A stretch of 38,810 nt of DNA. It comes from a bacterium. Lineage in GTDB: Bacteria > CG2-30-53-67 > CG2-30-70-394. Within the stretch, counting starts at the first letter, position 1. Each line of letters begins with the position of its first letter. Location: NCBI GenBank assembly GCA_024278555.1, contig JAJRSX010000147.1:1-38810 (forward strand). Direction: 5' to 3'. Below, piece after piece: positions 16,757 to 23,510 of the stretch. The notes under the pieces were generated by a model. It worked only from the letters and a program-made list of their open reading frames with translations. It was not told where the DNA came from and ran no database searches. Both the position numbers and the translations under genes were made by a program.

Positions 16757-17314
16757 ATGCCGCCGATGGTCGTTGCCCCGCCAGATCCCATCCACGCCAC
16801 CGAACGCCAGGTCCGTCTCGCCTGGTTTGCCGCCCTGGCGATCGCGATCCACGCGGTGGAGGCCCTCATCCCCTCCCCCCTGCCGGGGGTAAAGCTGGGG
16901 CTGGCGAACGCGGTCACCCTGGTGGTCCTCCTGCTGCACGGCCCCCGTGACGCCTTCGTGGTGACGGTGGTGCGCATCCTCATCGGGGCGCTGCTGATCG
17001 GCACCTTCCTCGGCCCCGGCTTCTTCCTGTCGCTCGCCGGGGGGCTCGCGGCGTGGGCGGTGATGGCCGCCGCGCGCCCCCTGTGGCCCGGACTCCTGAG
17101 CCCCCTCGGCCTCTCGGTCCTCGGCGCTGCCGCCCACATCTCGGCCCAGGTGGGGCTGGTCTATGCCGTCCTCCTCCCCAACCCGGGGCTCCTCCACATC
17201 GCGCCGGTGCTCGTCGCCTCGGCGGTGGCCACCGGCATCGCCACCGGGCTGGTCGCCACCCGCCTGGTGGCGATCTTCCAAGAGGTGGCGGCCCCTCCCC
17301 TCTCCACCTCGTAG
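16757..17314 (+). CDS. Gx transporter family membrane protein (heptaprenyl diphosphate synthase component I-like)
   Basis: A 185-residue hydrophobic protein with about five membrane segments and the conserved N-terminal pattern ALIPSPLPGVKLGLANAVTL, which identifies the Gx transporter family (Pfam Hpre_diP_synt_I). Despite the old name, the family looks like the substrate-binding component of small-molecule transporters, and its substrate is not established. The ATG at 16757 is chosen because homologues begin a short distance before the first helix; ATG 16766 is an alternative. Often such genes sit next to a NusG-domain-II protein, but no partner is present here. The gene ends just before two dyad repeats that belong to the PEP-CTERM promoter region. 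Confidence 0.8.
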   Translation: MPPMVVAPPDPIHATERQVRLAWFAALAIAIHAVEALIPSPLPGVKLGLANAVTLVVLLLHGPRDAFVVTVVRILIGALLIGTFLGPGFFLSLAGGLAAWAVMAAARPLWPGLLSPLGLSVLGAAAHISAQVGLVYAVLLPNPGLLHIAPVLVASAVATGIATGLVATRLVAIFQEVAAPPLSTS

Positions 17315-17325
17315 GGCAGAGGAAA

Positions 17326-17380
17326 CGGAAACACGAGTTTCCATTTCCCCCGAAAAAAACGGAAACACGAGTTTCCATTT
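17326..17380. promoter_or_regulatory. Two identical 21-bp direct repeats with dyad symmetry, candidate activator sites
   Basis: The 21-base sequence at 17326-17346 is repeated exactly at 17360-17380 (period 34). Each contains the near-palindrome GGAAACACGAGTTTCC. Their centres lie about 155 and 121 bases upstream of the start predicted for the sigma-54 promoter at 17464, the normal range for enhancer-binding activators. An alternative is that they are hairpins ending the Gx transporter transcript, 12 bases away; each is followed by ATTT. Confidence 0.55.
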
Positions 17381-17463
17381 ATTCTCCTGCGATGCATGCG
17401 TAAATCCAGGTAACGCACTGTAGATAAAGACGCCCGTCGTCTTGTGTGCATCTTTTCCTGACT

Positions 17464-17479
17464 TGGCACGTCGGTTGCT
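17464..17479 (+). promoter_or_regulatory. Sigma-54 (RpoN) promoter of the PEP-CTERM gene
   Basis: TGGCACG (17464-17470), four bases, then TTGCT (17475-17479) is a full match to the -24/-12 consensus, with GG and GC ten bases apart. The predicted start is near 17490, leaving a leader of about 176 bases before the ATG at 17666. An inverted repeat TTGCTAC-gttcg-GTAGCAA (17475-17493) overlaps the -12 element and start site. Confidence 0.8.
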
Positions 17480-17665
17480 ACGTTCGGTAGCAATAGAGGG
17501 CCTCGGGGGGCCGCGCTGCCGGACTTCTGGTGGGGTCGAGCGGGGGGGTCCTGGTGGGTGGCTTCTCTTTTGTTCACACCGTGCCGATAGAGCCGGCGGT
17601 AGGCCGGTCGTGTTTTGGCGACGCCGCGGTTGGTGCGTCGTAGCTCTTACTCGAAGGAGGAACCG

Positions 17666-18499
17666 ATGCGCACCTTCCCGATGTCTCTGGCCGCCCTGGT
17701 CGCGGTTGCCCTCTTCACCGCCCCGGCTGTGGCCGCTCCGGTCCCGTGGGTCGGCTCTGCGGATTATGGCGCCGGAACCTACGGGGACACCGCCGACGGC
17801 GAGGCCGTCGGTCCCTTCGACGCCTATGACGCCGGGCCGGGCGTTGCCCTTACCCTCGGGGCCGGATCTGCTGGGGTGGGCTCGGTCCTCGACGGCTACT
17901 TCCAGAGCTATGTCACCGCCCACACCCGCAACTCGACGACGGTCACCGCCGCGCACCTCAACACTCAGGGTGCGGTCGGCGACGGGAGTGGCTATGAGCT
18001 CACCGTGGCGGCGAACTTCACGGAGGCGGTGACCGCGATCAACGGCGGCCAGACCGACTTTGCGATCACCGGTGGCCACGTCGATCTCTACCTCGATGAC
18101 ACCCCGGACTACAGCTTCCCCGGGGACAGCGGTTTCACCGACAACGGGTCGATCCTCAGCGGCACGATCGTCGGCGGCGGTGGGAACTTCACCACCACCC
18201 CCTTCTTCAGCTTCGGGGGGGCGCTCATCGACATCCAGGTCGACGGCTACGACGCGGACGTCTTCAGCCCCGACACGATCGCCTCCGGTGCCTCGGTCTT
18301 CACCCTCCAGATCACCCCGAACAACGCCCAGTTCCTCTCCACCGTTTCCAGTGTCCTGGGCCATCCCTACGATAGCGGCCAGGACCTCTTGGTCGTCGCC
18401 GACGGCAACCTCGACCTCTACGCCGTGCCCGAGCCCCTCTCCCTGCTGCTTGTGGCGTCGGCCTTGGCGGGAGTGGTGGTGGTCCGCCGCTCCAGGTAG
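17666..18499 (+). CDS. PEP-CTERM sorting domain-containing secreted protein
   Basis: A 277-residue exported protein. The N-terminal signal peptide (MRTFPMSLAALVAVALFTAP, cleaved near AVAA) leads into a Gly/Asp/Thr-rich beta-type body with no Cys. The C-terminus has the complete sorting signal: VPEP at residues 254-257, a hydrophobic helix LSLLLVASALAGVVVV and a basic end RRSR. Exosortase removes this tail while anchoring or releasing the protein at the cell surface, generally together with an exopolysaccharide. The body (VLDGYFQSY, LDLYAVPEP) recalls flocculation-associated PepA-type proteins, but I am not certain. ATG 17666 has AAGGAGG five bases upstream. The gene has a sigma-54 promoter and a strong terminator, so it is a monocistronic, activator-controlled unit. 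No exosortase gene is in the window. Confidence 0.9.
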   Translation: MRTFPMSLAALVAVALFTAPAVAAPVPWVGSADYGAGTYGDTADGEAVGPFDAYDAGPGVALTLGAGSAGVGSVLDGYFQSYVTAHTRNSTTVTAAHLNTQGAVGDGSGYELTVAANFTEAVTAINGGQTDFAITGGHVDLYLDDTPDYSFPGDSGFTDNGSILSGTIVGGGGNFTTTPFFSFGGALIDIQVDGYDADVFSPDTIASGASVFTLQITPNNAQFLSTVSSVLGHPYDSGQDLLVVADGNLDLYAVPEPLSLLLVASALAGVVVVRRSR

Positions 18500-18521
18500 A
18501 ACCACCCCCCTCCAGGGCCGA

Positions 18522-18557
18522 GACGCCCCGCGGTGGTTCACCACGGGGCGTTTCTAT
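18522..18557 (+). terminator. Rho-independent terminator after the PEP-CTERM gene
   Basis: ACGCCCCGCGGTG (18523-18535), loop GTT, then CACCACGGGGCGT (18539-18551) pair with one mismatch and are followed by TTCTATT. This is the clearest intrinsic terminator in the window. Confidence 0.85.
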
Positions 18558-18584
18558 TGGGCGGCGCCCGCCTATCCTGCGGCG

Positions 18585-20249
18585 ATGGTCGATGAGATCC
18601 GCGCCACCCTCGCCGCCACGCCGGCGCGCACGGTCGCCGCGGCCGCTCGGCCGCGGGCGGCGGTCCTGGTGGGGATTGTGGCTGGAGCCCGGCCGCGTCT
18701 GCTCCTGATTAAGCGCAGCGACACGGTCCCCTACCACCGCGGCGAGATCGCCTTCCCCGGTGGTCGCATGGAGGAGGCGGACCGCGACCCGTGGCGATGC
18801 GCCCTGCGGGAGGCGGAGGAGGAGGTGGGGCTGCCGCCGGCGGCGGTGTCGCCCCTGGGGCAACTCGACGACCTGGTGACCAGCTCCGGTTTCGTGGTCA
18901 CCCCCTTTGTCGCGGTGATCGATACCTTGCCGCGGCTCACCCTCTGTGAGCGCGAGGTGGCACGGACCCTCACGCCGCTGGCGGCGCCGCTCCTTGTCCG
19001 GGGGGCATGGTCCTCCCATTTGGTGTGGGACGGCAGCGGCGTGCGGCCGATCTATTCGCTTGCCGGCGGCCGGCCGCCGATCTGGGGGGCGACCGCGGCG
19101 ATCCTCGTGGACCTCGCCCACCGCCTCGACCCGCCGCCCGCCGGGGGCGATGGCGTGGCCGAGGCGGTCGCCCCGTACGGCGCGCCGCACCGGCCCCTCT
19201 CCGAGCGTGCCCCGGACCTGGTGGAGCGGCTGCTGGCCTGGTATCGCCCCCGGGCCCGCGACCTGCCGTGGCGTCGGACCCGCGACCCGTACCGGGTGTG
19301 GCTCTCGGAGATCATGCTCCAGCAGACGCGGGTGGAGACGGTCCTACCGTACTACGAGCGGTTCCTCGCCCGCTTTCCCACGGTGGAGGGGCTCGCCGCC
19401 GCCTCCGAGGATGAGGTTCTGCGCCTCTGGGAGGGGCTCGGCTACTACCGTCGCGCTCGCCACCTCCACGCGGCGGCAAAGGAGATGGCCGCCGCCGGGG
19501 TGCCGGTCGATGCGACCGGCTGGGCGCGGCTGCCGGGGGTGGGGCGCTCCACCGCCGGCGCCATCGCCGCCATCTGCTTTGGCGAGCGGGCGCCGGTCCT
19601 CGACGGCAACGTGAAGCGGGCCCTCGCCCGGCTGCTCGCCCTGCGGGTGGCGCCGGCCACCCCGATCGGCGGCCGCATCCTGTGGAGCTGCGCCCACCAC
19701 CTCACCCCGGCCGCCGACGCCGCCACCTACACCCAGGCGATCATGGAGCTCGGCGCGACCTGCTGCACGCCCCGCTCTCCCGCCTGTGGTGGCTGCCCGT
19801 GGCGCGACGGGTGCGGCGCCCGCGCCCTCGACCTGGTGGGGGAGATCCCGGTGGCGGTGCGCCGCGGCGCGTTGCCCCACCACCGGGAGATCGCCCTGGT
19901 CGTCCGCCACGGCGGCCGCCTCCTCCTCCAGCGCCGAGCCGACGGCGGCCTGCTCGCCGGCCTGTGGGCCTTCCCTCACACGCGCGCCGGCACAGGGGAG
20001 GGGGAGGCGGAGGCGGCGCGCCGCCTCGCCGCCGAGGTCATCGGCCGGACCCCGACGCTGGCGCCGCTCACCCGCCTCGAACACGCCTACACCCACTTTC
20101 GCATCACCCTCCACGCCTTTGCCGGCGAGATCGACGCGCCGCCTCCGGCGGTCGAAGGCGAGTGGGTCGAGATCGGCGCCCTCGGGGAACGCCCCATGGC
20201 GGTTACCGACCGGACGGTGGCGCGTGTCGTCGTCGAGGTAGCGGGGTGA
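18585..20249 (+). CDS. mutY: Fusion of a CoA-pyrophosphatase-like Nudix domain with adenine DNA glycosylase MutY
   Basis: One uninterrupted 554-residue frame. Residues 1-190 are a Nudix hydrolase of the NudL/CoA-pyrophosphatase kind: GEIAFPGGRMEE then ALREAEEEVGL form the Nudix box (about 59-83). Residues ~205-420 are MutY: catalytic Glu242 in SEIMLQQTRV, helix-hairpin-helix LPGVGRSTAGAIAA, catalytic Asp340 in VLDGNVKR, and an iron-sulfur loop C394-x6-C401-x2-C404-x5-C410. Residues ~425-554 are the usual MutY C-terminal Nudix-like domain that recognises 8-oxoG (GGRLLLQRRADGGLLAGLW). MutY removes adenine opposite 8-oxoguanine. The normal protein is about 350 residues, so the extra N-terminal domain is a true gene fusion or adjacent genes joined in frame. 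ATG 18585 follows the terminator directly; an internal GTG near residue 190 might also start MutY alone. Confidence 0.9.
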   Translation: MVDEIRATLAATPARTVAAAARPRAAVLVGIVAGARPRLLLIKRSDTVPYHRGEIAFPGGRMEEADRDPWRCALREAEEEVGLPPAAVSPLGQLDDLVTSSGFVVTPFVAVIDTLPRLTLCEREVARTLTPLAAPLLVRGAWSSHLVWDGSGVRPIYSLAGGRPPIWGATAAILVDLAHRLDPPPAGGDGVAEAVAPYGAPHRPLSERAPDLVERLLAWYRPRARDLPWRRTRDPYRVWLSEIMLQQTRVETVLPYYERFLARFPTVEGLAAASEDEVLRLWEGLGYYRRARHLHAAAKEMAAAGVPVDATGWARLPGVGRSTAGAIAAICFGERAPVLDGNVKRALARLLALRVAPATPIGGRILWSCAHHLTPAADAATYTQAIMELGATCCTPRSPACGGCPWRDGCGARALDLVGEIPVAVRRGALPHHREIALVVRHGGRLLLQRRADGGLLAGLWAFPHTRAGTGEGEAEAARRLAAEVIGRTPTLAPLTRLEHAYTHFRITLHAFAGEIDAPPPAVEGEWVEIGALGERPMAVTDRTVARVVVEVAG

Positions 20250-20264
20250 GCTGGTGGTCCGCTC

Positions 20265-20468
20265 CTATTTGAGGGCGATGTAGGGCCGCTCCGACTCCCC
20301 CGCGTCCCGGTAGAGGTAGTAGTCCTTCCCCTCGTAGCTCACCCACGACGGCGGGTAGCTCGGGCTCTCCAGACCGAGGTAGAAGGGGACGCCCTTCCCC
20401 TCGCCGACTACCTTGCCACCCAGTCCATCGCGGACGTCGAAGGTCACCTGCTGTACTGTCTCGGCCAT
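20265..20468 (-). CDS. Small hypothetical protein, 67 residues
   Basis: A 67-residue soluble protein with a clear ribosome binding site (GGAAAGGA about seven bases before the ATG at 20468). The sequence is rich in Gly and Tyr (DVRDGLGGKVVGEGKG; SWVSYEGKDYYLYRD) and looks like a small all-beta domain. No signal peptide, membrane segment or known motif is visible and I do not recognise the family. It converges on the mutY fusion with only 15 bases between the stops and is divergent from the radical SAM gene. Normal base composition and the good start argue that it is a real gene. Confidence 0.65.
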   Translation of the reverse strand: MAETVQQVTFDVRDGLGGKVVGEGKGVPFYLGLESPSYPPSWVSYEGKDYYLYRDAGESERPYIALK

Positions 20469-20598
20469 CGATTTTTCCTTTCCCTATTGATGACGAGAGT
20501 TGATAAGAACCATGGGGCTATGGCCCCTCTTCGTGGGTATCCCCAACATGGGACGATGGTGGGTGACGGCAATCCCCTGCAGCCCACACCTCTCTGCC

Positions 20599-21495
20599 AT
20601 GGCAACGCCCCCTGTCTATCTCGCGGCTGCATGTCTCCATCGCGGCGAGGAGCCGTGTCTCGGCGGCGGCCGGCCGGTGGGCAACCTCTTCTTCTCCGGC
20701 TGCAACCTGCGCTGCGGCTTCTGCCAGAACCAGCAGATCAGCCACGCGCCGCGCGCCGGGGAGCGGCTCACCCCGGAGGGGTGCGCCGAGCGGATCCTCG
20801 CCCTGGCCGAGCAGGGGGGCGGCGCCATCGGCCTCGTCTCCCCGACCCATCAGGGGCGCGGGATCGCCCGCGCCGTGGAGCTCGCCCGCCTCGGCGGCCT
20901 CGATCTGCCGGTGATCTACAACTCCAACGGCACCGACCCGGTGGCCACCCTGCGCCGCTTCGACGGCCTCGTGGATATCTACCTCCCGGACTTCAAGTAC
21001 GGCGCCGACGCCGTCGCCTGGGAGCTGTCGCGGGTAAAGGGGTACGTGGGGCGGGCGACCGCGGCGGTGGCGGAGATGCACCGGCAGGTGGGCCACCTCG
21101 ATGACTCCGCCGCCACGACCGATGCCCACCGTGGCCTCATCGTTCGCCACCTCTGCCTCCCCGGTGGGCTCGCCGCGACCGGCCGGGTCGCCCGCCTGCT
21201 GGCCGAGTCCGTGGGGGACGGCCTCTGGCTCTCCCTCATGGCCCAGTACCACCCGGCGCCGCTCTTCGAGAGTGAGGCGGGGGAGGAGCTCGCGCGCCGC
21301 TTCCCCGAGCTTGCCCGCACCATCACCGTCGCCGAGTACGAGGAGGCGATCGACGCCTGCGGCCTTGCCGGCCTCACCCGCCTCTTTCTCCAGGACCCGG
21401 CCGCCGCACCGGAGTCGGGCCTCCCCGACTTCCGACGCGAGGAGCCCTTTGTCTGGCGGGAATCTATTGACAGTCAGGTCGATAGGATGCCCTGA
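20599..21495 (+). CDS. Radical SAM protein, pyruvate-formate-lyase-activating-enzyme-like (COG1313)
   Basis: A 298-residue radical SAM enzyme. The cluster motif CNLRCGFC (C35, C39, C42) binds the 4Fe-4S cluster that cleaves S-adenosylmethionine. NLFFSGCNLRCGFCQN, then LVSPTHQ, VIYNSNGT and DIYLPDFKY are the family motifs of PflA-like COG1313 proteins, and QYHP and the CGL..LFLQD ending also fit. The target is unknown; in other genomes such proteins are sometimes linked to AmmeMemoRadiSam genes, which are absent here. Many homologues carry an extra N-terminal cysteine region that is lacking. The ATG at 20599 is chosen as the last one before homology begins; no good Shine-Dalgarno is seen, and the frame is open back to 20500. 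The gene is followed by VapBC. Confidence 0.85.
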   Translation: MATPPVYLAAACLHRGEEPCLGGGRPVGNLFFSGCNLRCGFCQNQQISHAPRAGERLTPEGCAERILALAEQGGGAIGLVSPTHQGRGIARAVELARLGGLDLPVIYNSNGTDPVATLRRFDGLVDIYLPDFKYGADAVAWELSRVKGYVGRATAAVAEMHRQVGHLDDSAATTDAHRGLIVRHLCLPGGLAATGRVARLLAESVGDGLWLSLMAQYHPAPLFESEAGEELARRFPELARTITVAEYEEAIDACGLAGLTRLFLQDPAAAPESGLPDFRREEPFVWRESIDSQVDRMP

Positions 21496-21608
21496 TCGTC
21501 GGTTCTGATTTTTCCCTCACAGCGGTCGAGCTGGTCAGGTGTTCTCACCATGGCGATGGTGCAGGGGTGTTATCGTGTATTGTGTAGGTGTAATCGTTTG
21601 GTGAAGAC

Positions 21609-21857
21609 ATGGTCCGTACCCAGATCCAGATCACGGAGGAGCAGGCAGCGGCGGTGAAGCGTCTTGCGAGGTTGCGCGGCATCTCGATGGCGGAGCTCAT
21701 TCGCAAGAGCATCGATCAGGTTCTGCGTACCGAGGGCCCGATAGACGATGAAGAGCGTCGGCGGCGGGCGCTATCGGTCATCGGCTGTTGCCACAGTGGC
21801 CTCGGCGATCTCGCCGAACACCACGATGACTATCTTGCCGAGGCGTACGGCAAGTGA
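21609..21857 (+). CDS. VapB-type antitoxin, ribbon-helix-helix (CopG-like)
   Basis: An 82-residue protein. The N-terminus (MVRTQIQITEEQAAAVKRLA followed by RLRGISMAELIRKSIDQVL) is a typical ribbon-helix-helix DNA-binding domain; the C-terminal half (LSVIGCCHSGLGDLAEHHDD) is the kind of flexible arm that wraps the toxin. The stop overlaps the vapC start (GTGA), the standard layout. It should neutralise VapC and repress the shared promoter. The upstream stretch 21540-21600 is richer in A and T than its surroundings (for example TTATCGTGTATTGTGTAGG) and probably holds the promoter and operator, though no clear palindrome was found. Acquisition by transfer is likely. Confidence 0.85.
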   Translation: MVRTQIQITEEQAAAVKRLARLRGISMAELIRKSIDQVLRTEGPIDDEERRRRALSVIGCCHSGLGDLAEHHDDYLAEAYGK

Positions 21858-22255
21858 CGGTCTTTGTCGACACCTCTGCAATTTTGGCGCTGGTCGACGG
21901 GGACGATGGTGACCACCGCCGTGCCGCGCGTACCTGGGTTGCACTCATGGATCACAAGGTCGCCCTGTGGAGCCATAACTACATCCAGGTCGAAACCAAT
22001 GCACTGCTCCAACGTCGTCTGGGCATGGAGGCCCTCCAAAGGGTCGAAGTGGATCTCTGGCCGATCCTCTCCACCCACTGGGTCTCCCCCGACCTCCATC
22101 GAGCGGCGGTGGCTGCGCAACTGGTGGCGCGCCGGCGTAAGCTGAGCCTGGTGGATTGTGTCAGCTTCGAGGTCATGCGCCACCTCGGTATCCGCAACGC
22201 GTTTGCCTTTGATCGCCACTTCAAGGCGGCAGGTTTTACCTACCCCACACCATGA
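21854..22255 (+). CDS. VapC-type toxin, PIN-domain ribonuclease
   Basis: A 133-residue PIN-domain protein. The acidic metal-binding residues are all present: Asp6 (VFVDTSAILAL), Glu47 (QVETNALL), Asp101 (LSLVDCVSFEVM) and Asp120 (AFAFDRHF). VapC toxins cut specific RNAs such as initiator tRNA or the sarcin-ricin loop when the antitoxin is degraded. The start is a GTG inside the antitoxin stop. Unusually, its own stop overlaps the start of the next gene by four bases (ATGA at 22252-22255), tying the toxin-antitoxin unit to an rRNA methyltransferase gene. Base composition is somewhat less GC-rich than in neighbours. Confidence 0.9.
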   Translation: MTVFVDTSAILALVDGDDGDHRRAARTWVALMDHKVALWSHNYIQVETNALLQRRLGMEALQRVEVDLWPILSTHWVSPDLHRAAVAAQLVARRRKLSLVDCVSFEVMRHLGIRNAFAFDRHFKAAGFTYPTP

Positions 22256-23382
22256 AATGTCTTGCTACCGCCGCGGCGGGGAGCGATGGGGTGGTGGCCG
22301 ATGAGCTCGCCGGACTCGGTATCGAGTCGGCGGAGCGGGTGGCCGGCGGTATCGCCTTCGAGTGCGATGAGGCCCACCTCTACCGGGCGCTGCTCGGCCT
22401 GCGGGCGGCGAACCGGCTCCTGGTGGAGGTGGGCAGCTTCAACGCCTTCACCCACGACCGCCTCTACGCCGGGGTAAAGCGGATCGCCTGGGAGGGGTGG
22501 TTCGATCCCGACGCCACCCTCGCGGTGGATGTCCACCTCTCCGGCGACAACCGCTGGGTGAAGCACGGCGGCTTCACCGTCTTGCGGGTGAAGGACGCGA
22601 TTTGCGACCGCCTGCGTGACGCAACCGGCCGCCGCCCGTCGATCGACAAGCGCCACCCGGCGGTGCGCGTCCACGCCCGGATCCGCGCCAACCGCGCCGC
22701 CATCTACCTCGACGCCGGCGGCGAGCCGCTCTTCAAGCGCGGCTGGCGGGTCGCCGACCACCCGGCGCACCTGCGCGAGACCCTCGCAGCGGTGATCGTC
22801 CAGCTCACCGGCTGGCGCGGCGACCGGCCCCTCTTCGACCCCCTGTGCGGCTCCGGCACCCTGCTCATCGAGGCGGCCCTGATCGCCGCCCGCATCGCCC
22901 CCGGCCTCGCCCCGGGACGCGACTATGGCTGCCGGCGGTGGCGCACCTTCGAGCCGGCGGTGTGGGAACAGGCGGTGGCGGTGGCGCGGGAGCAGATCGA
23001 CCTGAACCGCTGCCCCGCCATTGTCGGCTCCGATAACGATCCGGCGGCGATCGCCGCCACCCGCGCCAACGCCCAGGCGGCCGGGGTGGGGGAGGTGGTG
23101 CGGGTGACGGAGGCGGCGGTGGGCGACGCGCTCGCGCCGACCGGCCCCGGCGTTTTGATCACCAACCCGCCGTACGGCGAGCGGCTCGGCGACAAGCGGG
23201 CACTCGCCCCCCTCTACGGGGAGATCGGCCACCTGCTCAAGGGGCGGTGTGGCGGCTGGGAGGCGTACCTCCTCTCCGGCGACCGCGACCTCACCCGCCA
23301 CCTCCACCTGAAGGCGAGCCGCCGCTGGCCCCTGCGAAACGGCCCTATCGACTGCCGGCTGCTGCGCTACGAGGTGCGGTAG
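22252..23382 (+). CDS. THUMP-domain class I SAM-dependent rRNA methyltransferase (RlmL N-terminal/Trm14-like)
   Basis: A 376-residue RNA guanine-N2 methyltransferase. The N-terminal ~160 residues are a ferredoxin-like plus THUMP RNA-binding region (LATAAAGSDGVVADELAGLG; ARIRANRAAIYLDAGGEPLFKRGWR). The Rossmann domain follows with DPLCGSGTLLIEAALIA near residue 196 and the catalytic NPPYGERL near 305. Length equals the N-terminal half of RlmL, so only m2G2445-type methylation of 23S rRNA is expected and not the RlmK m7G activity. The ATG overlaps the vapC stop. The TAG stop is formed by the first bases of TAGGAG repeat copy 4. Confidence 0.9.
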   Translation: MKCLATAAAGSDGVVADELAGLGIESAERVAGGIAFECDEAHLYRALLGLRAANRLLVEVGSFNAFTHDRLYAGVKRIAWEGWFDPDATLAVDVHLSGDNRWVKHGGFTVLRVKDAICDRLRDATGRRPSIDKRHPAVRVHARIRANRAAIYLDAGGEPLFKRGWRVADHPAHLRETLAAVIVQLTGWRGDRPLFDPLCGSGTLLIEAALIAARIAPGLAPGRDYGCRRWRTFEPAVWEQAVAVAREQIDLNRCPAIVGSDNDPAAIAATRANAQAAGVGEVVRVTEAAVGDALAPTGPGVLITNPPYGERLGDKRALAPLYGEIGHLLKGRCGGWEAYLLSGDRDLTRHLHLKASRRWPLRNGPIDCRLLRYEVR

Positions 23383-23450
23383 GAGCCGGTTGCACCCGCG
23401 CCCCCGGCCCAAGGGGCCGGCCGCGCCTGGGGCGCGGAACCCCCTCCTAC
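23379..23450. repeat. TAGGAG-type structured repeat, copy 4
   Basis: Runs from GTAGGAGCCGGTTGCACCCG to CCCCCTCCTAC, with inner stems GGCCC-aag-GGGCC and CCGCGCC-tgg-GGCGCGG. It is slightly shorter than copies 1-3 because the GGGGGTGCAA portion before the right edge is missing. The TAG at 23380-23382 is the stop of the methyltransferase gene. Confidence 0.8.
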
Positions 23451-23510
23451 TGCCTACTGCTCCCCGACCCGTTAGGATGGCCGCTCCTCTCTCCCCCGAG
23501 GATGCTGCCC

